A stretch of 64,000 nucleotides of DNA from Acidovorax carolinensis (GTDB lineage: Bacteria; Pseudomonadota; Gammaproteobacteria; Burkholderiales; Burkholderiaceae_C). Made by a program: the position numbers and the translations under genes. Every line of letters starts with the position of its first letter. The stretch's first letter is position 1. The stretch is from the NCBI RefSeq assembly GCF_002157145.1, contig NZ_CP021361.1:3562501-3626500 (forward strand), given 5' to 3'. Below, in pieces: positions 27,373-35,418 of the stretch. Below the pieces are notes generated by a model. The model was not told where the DNA came from and searched no databases. It saw only the letters and a list, made by a program, of their open reading frames with translations.

Positions 27373-28512
27373 TCAACGCAGCAGCGCCAGCACGCCTTGT
27401 GGCAACTGGTTGGCTTGGGCCACCATGGCCGTGCCCGCTTGCTGCAAGATCTGCGAGCGGCTCAGGTTGGCCGTTTCCGAAGCGAAGTCGGCGTCCACAA
27501 TGCGGCTACGTGAAGCTGACAGGTTTTCACTGTTCACTCCCAAATTCGATACCACAGATTCAAAACGGTTCTGGATAGCTCCCAGGTCGGCTCGGGCTGA
27601 GTTCACGGCTTTGAGCGCTGCATCCATAGCCAAAATAGCATCGTCCGCACCCGCTTCAGTAGAGATATCCAGATCTGTGAAGCCGGTCTTATTGGTTGAT
27701 GCAACGGCTGTTGCCGTGCCCGCCGTCGTGCCTGCAGTCACGCCACCAACTCCGGCAAGACTGCCGATTGTGAGATTTTTATCCGTGGACGTGATTTTTC
27801 CAGCCGCGACATCAAAAGTCACGTTATTTAGGGCTGCATTGGCAGTTTTTGCCGTATTAAAGGATGCTTCCAACTCGGCAAGGGTGCCGTTTGCGCTGGA
27901 AATTGTGATGCCGTTGATGCTCAAAGATGCCGGAGTAGCGGCCGTCACAGTGATCGCGTTGGTGGTTTGTGTATAGGTGTTTTTTGCCGCTGTAGCCCAC
28001 TCACCCAGCGAAGCTATCTTTGTGTTTTGAATCGAATCAATGGAAATTCTTTGCCCCTGATCCGCACCCACCTGGAATTCCTTTTCAGTGAAAGAGCCAT
28101 CCAACAACTTGGTACCGTTGAAAGAAGTGTCGCCGGCCACGCGGTCAATTTCGCTCTTCAATTGCGCCACTTCTTTTTGCAGTGCGGCACGGTCATCGGT
28201 CGAGTTGGTGGCGTTGCGTGACTGGACGGCCAGCTCGCGGATGCGCTGCAGGTTGTTGCCAATGGTGCCCAGTGCGCCTTCGGCCGTTTGCGCCAACGAC
28301 ACACCGTCGTTGGCGTTGCGGGCAGCTTGGTTCAACCCACGGATTTGGGTGCTCATACGCTCAGAGATTGCCAAGCCAGCGGCATCGTCCTTGGCGCTGT
28401 TGATGCGCAGGCCCGACGACAGGCGTTGCATGGACGTGGACAGCTGGCTTTGCGATGCGCTCAGGTTGCGCTGTGCGGTGAGCGACTGAACGTTGGTGTT
28501 GATGACTGCCAT
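27373..28512 (-). CDS. fliC: flagellin B
   Basis: 379 residues, a near copy of flagellin A. Differences in the first two thirds are few: VQSLTAQ for IQSLNAQ, and a short cluster near residues 150-165 (FTEKEFQVGADQGQRIS here, FTEKAFQVGPDQGQLIS in A). The C-terminal 75 codons differ mostly at synonymous sites. It has a strong AAGGAG ribosome-binding site and a good FliA promoter about 150 bases upstream, so it is probably the more strongly expressed of the pair. Confidence 0.95.
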   Translation of the reverse strand: MAVINTNVQSLTAQRNLSASQSQLSTSMQRLSSGLRINSAKDDAAGLAISERMSTQIRGLNQAARNANDGVSLAQTAEGALGTIGNNLQRIRELAVQSRNATNSTDDRAALQKEVAQLKSEIDRVAGDTSFNGTKLLDGSFTEKEFQVGADQGQRISIDSIQNTKIASLGEWATAAKNTYTQTTNAITVTAATPASLSINGITISSANGTLAELEASFNTAKTANAALNNVTFDVAAGKITSTDKNLTIGSLAGVGGVTAGTTAGTATAVASTNKTGFTDLDISTEAGADDAILAMDAALKAVNSARADLGAIQNRFESVVSNLGVNSENLSASRSRIVDADFASETANLSRSQILQQAGTAMVAQANQLPQGVLALLR

Positions 28513-28667
28513 GGTGATAGCTCCTTGTGTAACTTAAAGCCCGAACGAGCGGTATTGCTTTCGGTGTCTCAAATGCCAGCACACGCTGGCTGCCCAACCC
28601 GTTGGCGCTCCACTTGTGTGTTGTGGTTTGCCTTCGGGGACAGGGCTTTTGTTCCCTGTTGCTTTGG

Positions 28668-28695
28668 TTATCGGACCCATGTGCAACAAACTTTA
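28668..28695 (-). promoter_or_regulatory. FliA (sigma-28) promoter for flagellin B
   Basis: Minus strand: TAAAGTTT (28695-28688), a perfect enteric -35, 12 bases, then TCCGATAA (28675-28668), seven of eight consensus -10 bases. Spacing is one base longer than consensus. The leader of about 150 bases carries a small hairpin (CAGGG/CCCTG). Confidence 0.8.
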
Positions 28696-28767
28696 GGGCT
28701 GGCGTAACTTTTTGTGTTTCACGTAAGTTGCGATCCAATCATTTGCGCCACCAGTTTGGAGAGTGGC

Positions 28768-28820
28768 ATACTTTTTTGATAGCGGGTGACGCATGACTGG
28801 CAAGCGCTGGAGGCGAAAAA
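28768..28820. repeat. degenerate interspersed AGCGCTT repeat
   Basis: TTTTTTGATAGCGGG, spacer, CAAGCGCTGGAGGCGAAAAA. A worn copy of the repeat family. Confidence 0.5.
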
Positions 28821-28852
28821 TGCCTGAATATCAATTTCCTCGAAAGCATTCG

Positions 28853-28909
28853 ACCGTTCGGCCTGGTGAAGGCTTGGCTGCAGGCCTTCGACAGGCGCAG
28901 GGTGAAAGG
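28853..28909. repeat. inverted repeat with TTCGACAGGC-CAGGGTGAA motif
   Basis: The left arm CCGTTCGGCCTGGTGAAGGC and the right arm GCCTTCGACAGGCGCAGGG followed by TGAAAGG are imperfect inverted copies around a ten-base loop. From memory, this motif is a common dispersed palindrome in proteobacterial genomes. In the 637-base gap 28513-29149 I otherwise see only the FliA promoter and the repeat at 28768; there is no flhDC. Confidence 0.5.
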
Positions 28910-29149
28910 GGTGGGGTTGCCGGCACCTGAAGCCACGGCCCTCTGCAAACGCCGCGTCCCATATTGCGGCCTGGGGGCCAGAGCACGAGTTTCGCTGCGC
29001 GAAATCGTGATCTGACCCGCAAGCGTGCGCAGCGCCGGTCTCCGCCCCCTATGCCTGTGCCGTGGCATGCACCAGCGGTGCAATCTGGCAGCCCAAGCCG
29101 GCCCTGTTCGCGCTTATGGACGCCAACGACTCTGCCAGAATCCACCCCT

Positions 29150-30010
29150 ATGCTCGTCATCATTGGTTACATCATCTGCCTCGGCTGCATCTTCGGCATG
29201 TATGTGCTGCACGGCGGAAACATCTCGGTGATCCTGAAGGCGTTGCCCTTTGAGCTGGTCACCATCTTGGGCGGCGCCATGGGGGCGTTTGTGGTCAACA
29301 ACCAGCCCAAGGTGCTCAAAGCCACCGCGGCCGCCATACCCATGGCGCTCAAGGGCTCCAAATACACCAAGGCACGCTACATGGAGCTGATGGCGATGCT
29401 CTATGACATCCTGCAAAAGGCCCGCAAAGAGGGGTTGATGGCCATTGAAAAGGATGTTGAGGCGCCCCACGAATCCGAGATTTTCAAGAAATACCCCACG
29501 GTGGGCAGCGATCACCATGTGATTGAGTTCATGACCGATTACCTGCGCATGATGGTGTCGGGCAACCTCAATTCGCACGAGATCGAGGCGCTGATGGATA
29601 GCGAAATCGACACCCACCACCAAGAGGCACATGCCCCGGTGGCCGCACTGGCTCGGCTGGCGGGCGCGCTGCCGGCCTTTGGCATCATTGCCGCCGTGCT
29701 GGGGGTGGTGAACACCATGGGATCGGTGGGTCAGCCGCCTTCGGTGCTGGGCGGCATGATCGGCTCGGCCCTGGTGGGCACATTTTTGGGCATTTTGCTG
29801 GCCTACGGGGTGGTGGAGCCCCTGGGCGGCCTGGTAGAGCAAAAGACCGAAGACGCAGCCAAAGAGTTGCTGTGCATCAAATCCACCCTGCTGGCGAGCA
29901 TGCAGGGCTACAACCCGGCCACGGCTATTGAATTTGGCCGCAAGGTGCTGTTTTCAGGCGACCGCCCCAGCTTCTCCGAGCTGGAAGGGCATGTAAAGGG
30001 CAAGAAGTAA
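29150..30010 (+). CDS. motA: flagellar stator protein MotA
   Basis: 286 residues with four membrane helices (VIIGYIICLGCIFGMYVLHGG first; LPAFGIIAAVLGVVNTMGSV and GGMIGSALVGTFLGILLAYG last two) and a cytoplasmic loop with the FliG-interacting charged residues around KYTKARYMELMAMLYDIL. It forms the proton channel with MotB. The frame is open from 28964, but ATG 29150 (MLVIIGYI) is the family start. It is first in the motA-motB-cheY-cheZ group. Confidence 0.96.
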   Translation: MLVIIGYIICLGCIFGMYVLHGGNISVILKALPFELVTILGGAMGAFVVNNQPKVLKATAAAIPMALKGSKYTKARYMELMAMLYDILQKARKEGLMAIEKDVEAPHESEIFKKYPTVGSDHHVIEFMTDYLRMMVSGNLNSHEIEALMDSEIDTHHQEAHAPVAALARLAGALPAFGIIAAVLGVVNTMGSVGQPPSVLGGMIGSALVGTFLGILLAYGVVEPLGGLVEQKTEDAAKELLCIKSTLLASMQGYNPATAIEFGRKVLFSGDRPSFSELEGHVKGKK

Positions 30011-30044
30011 GCACCAAGCGCGCACCGCGCCACAGCACCACGCC

Positions 30045-30977
30045 ATGGCAGAAAAAAAACTCCAGCCCATCATCATCAAGCGCATCAAGAAAAGCGGCCA
30101 TGCCGTGCATGGCGGGGCGTGGAAGATCGCCTACGCCGACTTTGTAACGGCCATGATGGCCTTCTTCTTGCTGATGTGGCTGCTGGGCTCCACCGCCAAG
30201 GGCGAGTTGCAAGGCATTGCCGCTTATTTCTCATCGCCGCTCAAGGTGGCCATGGCAGGTGGCGATGGCTCGGGCAACAGTTCCAGCGTGATTCCGGGCG
30301 GGGGCAACGATTTGTCCAAGGTGCATGGGCAGGTGCGGCGTTCTGACAACGAGCAGGACAAGGAGCGCCGCATGAGCATTGACACGGCCCGTGCGGAGCG
30401 GGCCAAGCAGGACGCTGCACGCATCAAGGCCTTGCAGTCCAAGATCGACGCCATGATCACGGAAAACCCGCGGCTCAATGAATACAAGTCGCAAATCCGC
30501 ATCGATGTCACTCCGGACGGCCTGCAGATCCAGATTGTGGACAACCAGAACCGCCCCATGTTTGACAGCGGCAGCGCCCTGGTCAAGCCCTACATGCGCG
30601 ACATTCTTCGCGAAATTGGTGCGGCGTTGGGGGGTGTGGAAAACCGCATCAGCCTGGCTGGCCACACCGACTCCGCGCCCTACGGCAACAGCGACCGCGG
30701 CTACAGCAACTGGGAATTGTCGGCAGACCGTGCCAACGCCTCGCGACGCGAGCTGGTTTCTGCAGGCATGCCAGACGCTAAACTTGGCCGGGTTGTAGGC
30801 TTGGCCGCCAGCGACTTGCTGGAACCCGACAACCCGCGTGCCCCTGCCAATCGGCGCATCACCATCACGGTGTTGACGCGTGAGGCCGAAGAACGACTCA
30901 TGGGCAAAGGCATTCCGACGGTGACTTCCACGCAGTTGATGGAAGAAAAGCAGGAAAATGCCCAGCCCGGCAGGTAA
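30045..30977 (+). CDS. motB: flagellar stator protein MotB
   Basis: 310 residues. A short cytoplasmic head, one membrane helix with the proton-binding aspartate in AYADFVTAMMAFFLLMWLLG, a plug region, then an OmpA-like peptidoglycan-binding domain (LAGHTDSAPYGNSDRGYSNW, ELSADRANASRREL). It anchors the stator. It starts 34 bases after motA. Confidence 0.96.
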   Translation: MAEKKLQPIIIKRIKKSGHAVHGGAWKIAYADFVTAMMAFFLLMWLLGSTAKGELQGIAAYFSSPLKVAMAGGDGSGNSSSVIPGGGNDLSKVHGQVRRSDNEQDKERRMSIDTARAERAKQDAARIKALQSKIDAMITENPRLNEYKSQIRIDVTPDGLQIQIVDNQNRPMFDSGSALVKPYMRDILREIGAALGGVENRISLAGHTDSAPYGNSDRGYSNWELSADRANASRRELVSAGMPDAKLGRVVGLAASDLLEPDNPRAPANRRITITVLTREAEERLMGKGIPTVTSTQLMEEKQENAQPGR

Positions 30978-30979
30978 AC

Positions 30980-31015
30980 ATTACGACATGCGTTACGAAG
31001 TGCGTTACGACTTGT
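30980..31015. repeat. three 12-bp tandem repeats upstream of cheY
   Basis: ATTACGACATGC, GTTACGAAGTGC, GTTACGACTTGT in direct succession, starting three bases after the motB stop. Each carries TTACGA. The last unit runs into a weak promoter-like TTGTCA (31012) with GACAAT 17 bases later. A protein-binding array is possible, but no family is recognised. Confidence 0.5.
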
Positions 31016-31073
31016 CACACAACCTGCACTCCATGACAATACCCCCAGCCAATTTCGACCGAAAGGGTCCCAA

Positions 31074-31460
31074 GTGACCACAGCCCTTCGCTTTTTGATC
31101 GTTGACGATTTTTCCACCATGCGACGCATTGTTCGCAATCTGCTCAAAGAAAGCGGATTTGCCGACGCCGATGAGGCCGAGGACGGCGTGGCCGCGCTCA
31201 ACAAGTTGCGCAACAGCAAGTTCGACTTTGTCGTGACCGACATCAACATGCCGAACATGAACGGCTTTCAGTTGCTGGCGGAAATCAAGAAGGACGAAAA
31301 GCTCAAGCACCTGCCTGTGCTGATGGTGACGGCAGAAGCGCGCAAGGAAGACATCGTGGCCGCCGCCCAGGGTGGCGCCGCGGGCTACATCGTCAAGCCG
31401 TTTACCAAGGCAACCCTCGAGGAGAAGGTCACCCTGATTCTCAAGAAGATGGGGTTATGA
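31074..31460 (+). CDS. cheY: chemotaxis response regulator CheY (copy 2)
   Basis: 128-residue receiver of the canonical enteric type: D11-D12, phospho-acceptor D56 in [13 protein letters not shown]86 in LMVTAEA, K108 in YIVKPF. Phosphorylated CheY binds FliM to change rotation. The GTG start at 31074 is preceded by GAAAGGG. cheZ starts four bases after its stop, so this is the CheY of the CheY-CheZ pair. Confidence 0.95.
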   Translation: MTTALRFLIVDDFSTMRRIVRNLLKESGFADADEAEDGVAALNKLRNSKFDFVVTDINMPNMNGFQLLAEIKKDEKLKHLPVLMVTAEARKEDIVAAAQGGAAGYIVKPFTKATLEEKVTLILKKMGL

Positions 31461-31464
31461 CGCC

Positions 31465-32087
31465 ATGGTGCCAACCGAGAATTCATCGGCAGATGCGGCC
31501 GATGTGCACCACAAGATCGGGCAACTGACACGCCAGCTCCACGACTCGCTGAACGAGCTGGGTTATGCCGAGAAGCTGCGCGGCTCCATGGGCGAATTGC
31601 CCGATGCGCAGAGCCGCCTGTCCTATATCGCCCGGCTTACCGGGGAAGCGGCCGAGAAGGTGCTCAATCGCGTCGAGCAGGCCAAGGCGCAGCACGATTT
31701 CATCGCGCAAGAAACCCGCAGGGTGGTCACGTCGCTGGTGAAAGACCCCGTGGCGGCGGTGGCCAAGGGCGAGATCATGAACTTTCTCACCGATGTGGAG
31801 CGCGTGACCACCGAGGCCGACGTGCACCTGACCGAGATCATGATGGCGCAGGACTTCCACGATTTGACCGGGCAGGTGATTGCCCGCGTGGTGAATCTGG
31901 CGGCAACGATTGAAGAGCAACTGGTGCAACTGCTCATCCAGACCGCACCGCCCAATAATGTGCAGGCCGCACCGATCGAGGCCCGCGCACGCATCTGGCA
32001 GGACCGGTGGTAGACCCCGAGCACACGCCCGACGTGGTGACCAGCCAGTCGCAGGTGGACGACCTGCTGGCAAGCCTGGGTTTCTGA
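31465..32087 (+). CDS. cheZ: CheY-P phosphatase CheZ, frame broken just before the C-terminal CheY-binding tail
   Basis: As read, the frame ends at 32013 after 182 residues. It carries the dimeric coiled coil and the catalytic signature MAQDFHDLTGQVI with D133 and Q137. The missing tail is present one frame over, immediately downstream: GPVVDPEHTPDVVTSQSQ then VDDLLASLGF, stopping at 32087. That is the conserved peptide by which CheZ captures CheY-P. One extra G near 32000-32006 would join the two, giving about 207 residues, the normal length. An error in the sequence is the simplest explanation; otherwise the phosphatase would have lost its docking tail. Confidence 0.88.
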
Positions 32088-32096
32088 CCTGCGCCA

Positions 32097-32136
32097 CCCG
32101 ATAAGCAGGCCCGGCGGGCCTCTTATCGGGCTTTAG
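32097..32136 (+). terminator. intrinsic terminator between cheZ and flhB
   Basis: CCCGATAAG and CTTATCGGG enclose an inner AGGCCCG-CGGGCCT stem, giving a long perfect hairpin, followed by CTTTAGATTT. It begins ten bases after the restored cheZ stop at 32087, which supports that stop as the true gene end. Confidence 0.8.
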
Positions 32137-32159
32137 ATTTCCAGGTCGCTCACGACAAT

Positions 32160-32182
32160 GGCATGACACCCGCCGTCATGCC
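32160..32182. promoter_or_regulatory. perfect inverted repeat directly before flhB start
   Basis: GGCATGAC, seven-base loop, GTCATGCC, ending four bases before the flhB ATG (32186). There is no Shine-Dalgarno sequence in or after it. It could be an operator or an RNA hairpin affecting initiation. Confidence 0.5.
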
Positions 32183-32185
32183 ACC

Positions 32186-33340
32186 ATGGAATCCAGCCAA
32201 GACAAAAGCCTCCCTGCGACCGAGCGAAAGCTCCAGAAGACGCGCGAAGACGGCCAGGGCGCCCGCTCGCGCGATCTCTCGCACCTGGCCATCCTGGGCG
32301 CAGGCGCCGGCTGCCTGATGGTGCTGACACCCGAATTGATGGACCACATGCAGCGGGCCATGGGGCAGCAGCTGAGTTTTGATGCTGCCACCGTAATGGC
32401 CACGGGCAGCATGCTCACCCGCCTCAAAGACATGGTGTTGGTGGGCCTCGTGGCCAGCACGGTGTTTGCTGTGTTGACCGGCGGCGCCGCGCTGCTCAGC
32501 GCCATTGGCGCGGGCGGCTGGATTTTCAGCGCCAAGCCCATCACGCCGCAATTCAGCCGGCTCAATCCGATCTCCGGCGCCGCCAACCTGTTCTCCAAGC
32601 AGCAGATGGCCAACGTGGCCAAGATGGTGCTGATGACCGCGATCCTTTCGTTCGTGGCGTGGAATTTCATGGGCAACAGCATCCACAGCGTGGCCATGCT
32701 GGTGCTGCAACCCTCGCCGCTGGCACTTCGCCATGTTGCACAGTGGATGATTTCCGGCACCAGCCTGCTGCTGCTGGTGGTGTTTTTGGCGGCCGTGATC
32801 GATGTGCCGCTGCAGGCGTATTTCTTCAAGTCGCGACTGAAGATGTCGCACGAGGAAGTCAAGCAGGAGCACAAGGAGTCGGACGGCAACCCTCACACCA
32901 AGGGCCGCATCCGCCAGCGCCAGCGCGAGATGGCCGACCGCGCCAGCGTGGGCGCCGTGCCCAAGGCCGATTTTGTGGTGATGAACCCCACGCACTATGC
33001 CGTCGCCCTCAAATACGACGAACAGACCATGAGTGCCCCGCAGGTGATTGCCCGCGGCACCGACCTGATCGCCTTGAAGATCCGCGATCTGGCCGGCACC
33101 CACGGCGTGCCGGTGCTGCAGTCGCCCATGCTGGCGCGCGCGCTGTATGCCCACGCCGAGCTCGACCAGGCCATTCCCGCCACGCTGTACACGGCGGTGG
33201 CCCAGGTGCTGGCCTATGTGTACCGCCTCAAGGCCGCCATGCGTGGCGAGGGCAAGATGCCCGACGCGCTGGTGCAACCCCATGTCCCCCCTGAGCTCGA
33301 CCCGCTGAACCGGGTTGCACCGCAAGGCCCCGCCGTATGA
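32186..33340 (+). CDS. flhB: flagellar export protein FlhB
   Basis: 384 residues. Four membrane helices in the first 210 residues, then a cytoplasmic domain with the autocleavage motif NPTH (VVMNPTHYAVALKYD), intact. The linker SRLKMSHEEVKQEHKESDGN and the C-terminal Pro-rich tail are typical. FlhB sets export substrate specificity together with FliK. It overlaps flhA by four bases. Confidence 0.96.
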   Translation: MESSQDKSLPATERKLQKTREDGQGARSRDLSHLAILGAGAGCLMVLTPELMDHMQRAMGQQLSFDAATVMATGSMLTRLKDMVLVGLVASTVFAVLTGGAALLSAIGAGGWIFSAKPITPQFSRLNPISGAANLFSKQQMANVAKMVLMTAILSFVAWNFMGNSIHSVAMLVLQPSPLALRHVAQWMISGTSLLLLVVFLAAVIDVPLQAYFFKSRLKMSHEEVKQEHKESDGNPHTKGRIRQRQREMADRASVGAVPKADFVVMNPTHYAVALKYDEQTMSAPQVIARGTDLIALKIRDLAGTHGVPVLQSPMLARALYAHAELDQAIPATLYTAVAQVLAYVYRLKAAMRGEGKMPDALVQPHVPPELDPLNRVAPQGPAV

Positions 33341-35418
33341 ACACCTCCGTAAAGTCTCTTCAGCAATGGGCGGGCACCAACGCAGGCGCGCTGCAGGGCC
33401 TGTCGGCCCCCTTGCTGGTGGTTGCCATCCTGGCGCTCATGGTGCTGCCCATCCCGCCATGGATGCTGGATGCGTTCTTCACGCTCAACATCGCGGTGGC
33501 GCTGATGGTGATGATGGTGGCGGCGTACATGCTGCGCCCGCTGGATTTCGCGGCCTTCCCATCGGTGCTGCTGCTGACCACCCTGATGCGCCTGTCGCTG
33601 AACGTGGCCTCTACCCGCGTGGTGCTGCTGGAGGGCCACACCGGCCCCGGCGCGGCGGGAGCCGTGATCGAGGCGTTTGGTCACTTTCTGATCGGCGGCA
33701 ACTTTGCCGTGGGCCTGATCGTTTTCGCGATTTTGGTGGTGATCAACTTTGTGGTGGTGACCAAGGGCGCGGAGCGCATTGCCGAGGTGTCGGCCCGCTT
33801 CACGCTGGATGCCATGCCCGGCAAGCAGATGGCGGTGGATGCCGACCTGAATGCCGGCCTGATTGACGAGAAAGAAGCCAAACGCCGCCGCGCCGAAGTG
33901 GCCGAGGAAGCCAACTTTTTTGGCTCGATGGACGGCGCATCGAAGTTTGTACGTGGCGATGCCGTGGCTGGCATCCTGATCTTGCTGATCAACATCGTGG
34001 GCGGCTTTGCCATCGGTGTGTTGCAGCACGATCTGTCGGCCAAGCAGGCCGCCGACAGCTACATCCTGCTGGCCATTGGTGATGCACTGGTGGCCCAGAT
34101 TCCAGGCCTGCTGATTTCGGTGGCGGCCGCCATGGTGATCTCGCGCGTGGGCAAAGACCATGACATGGGCCGCCAGATCGTGGAGCAATTGTTCATGTCG
34201 CCGCGCGTGCTGGGGGTGACTGCGGGCATCCTGCTGCTGCTGGGGCTGATTCCCGGCATGCCGCACGTCGTGTTCCTGACCATGGGCGGGCTGCTGGGCT
34301 ATGGCGCCTGGATCCTGCATGAGCGCCAGAAGGTGCCGCCAGCCGTCGAGGCACCGCCGGCACCCGTGAGCGATGGCGAAGCCACCTGGGACGACCTGCA
34401 GCCCGTGGACTTGCTGGGGCTGGAGCTGGGCTACCGGCTGATCACGCTGGTGGACAAGAGCCGCCAGGGCGACCTGCTCACCCGCATCAAGGGCGTGCGC
34501 CGCAAATTTGCCCAGGAAGTGGGCTTTCTGCCGCCCGCCGTGCATGTGCGCGACAACCTGGAACTCAAGCCCAGTGGCTACCGCATCACGCTGCGCGGCG
34601 TGGTGGTGGGCGAAGGCGAGGCGTTCCCCGGCATGTTCCTGGCCATCAACCCGGGCGGCATCACCACGCCGCTGATCGGCACACCCACCACCGACCCCGC
34701 TTTCGGCCTGCCAGCGCACTGGATCGACGAACGCCAGAAGGAAGCGGCACAAATGGCGGGTTTTACGGTGGTTGATTCCGAAACCGTGATGGCCACCCAT
34801 TTGTCACACTTGATGCAAGTGCAAGCCGCCAAGCTCCTCAGCCGCACGGAAACCCAGCAGCTGGTGGAACATGTGGCCAAGCTGGCCCCCAAGCTCATCG
34901 AAGAAGTGGTCCCGAAAATGGTTTCTATCGCAACGTTCCAGAAAGTTCTCCAGCTGCTGCTGGAGGAGTCTGTGCACATTCGCGATATCCGCACCATCAT
35001 CGAGACGCTGGCCGAGCATGCCGTGGGCATATCGGATCCGGCAGAGCTGGCGCGACGGGTGCGCATTGCGCTGTCGCCCGCCATCGTGCAGCAGATCTAC
35101 GGCCCCACCCGCGAACTCAACGTGATTGCCATCGAACCCGGTCTGGAGCGCCTGCTGGTGCAGGCCCTGGGCAATGCGGCCGGCCCGGCCCTCGATCCGG
35201 GCGTGGCAGACATCCTCACGCAAAAAGCGGCCGAAGTGGCGCTGAAGCAGGAAGAGCTGGGCTTGCCCGCCTGCCTGCTGGTGCCCGACCAGATTCGCAC
35301 CGCCATTTCCCGGCTGGTGCGTCGCGTAGCGCCGCGCCTGCAGGTGCTTGCGCACAGTGAAATTCCCGAGACCCACACCATCCGTATTGGGCCCATCCTC
35401 AAAGGTGCATCCGCATGA
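33337..35418 (+). CDS. flhA: flagellar export protein FlhA
   Basis: 693 residues. About eight membrane helices in the first 330 residues, including LLLTTLMRLSLNVASTRVVL and the FHIPEP-type region GKQMAVDADLNAGLIDEKEA. The large cytoplasmic domain ends in SEIPETHTIRIGPILKG. FlhA is the proton-driven export engine and docking ring. It overlaps flhB upstream and flhF downstream (35415-35418), showing tight translational coupling. No frame break was seen. Confidence 0.97.
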   Translation: MNTSVKSLQQWAGTNAGALQGLSAPLLVVAILALMVLPIPPWMLDAFFTLNIAVALMVMMVAAYMLRPLDFAAFPSVLLLTTLMRLSLNVASTRVVLLEGHTGPGAAGAVIEAFGHFLIGGNFAVGLIVFAILVVINFVVVTKGAERIAEVSARFTLDAMPGKQMAVDADLNAGLIDEKEAKRRRAEVAEEANFFGSMDGASKFVRGDAVAGILILLINIVGGFAIGVLQHDLSAKQAADSYILLAIGDALVAQIPGLLISVAAAMVISRVGKDHDMGRQIVEQLFMSPRVLGVTAGILLLLGLIPGMPHVVFLTMGGLLGYGAWILHERQKVPPAVEAPPAPVSDGEATWDDLQPVDLLGLELGYRLITLVDKSRQGDLLTRIKGVRRKFAQEVGFLPPAVHVRDNLELKPSGYRITLRGVVVGEGEAFPGMFLAINPGGITTPLIGTPTTDPAFGLPAHWIDERQKEAAQMAGFTVVDSETVMATHLSHLMQVQAAKLLSRTETQQLVEHVAKLAPKLIEEVVPKMVSIATFQKVLQLLLEESVHIRDIRTIIETLAEHAVGISDPAELARRVRIALSPAIVQQIYGPTRELNVIAIEPGLERLLVQALGNAAGPALDPGVADILTQKAAEVALKQEELGLPACLLVPDQIRTAISRLVRRVAPRLQVLAHSEIPETHTIRIGPILKGASA

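Noticed and set aside
33214..34800. A 528-codon open frame opposite flhA
   Set aside because: Histidine- and glutamine-rich shadow of flhA codons; no start signal.
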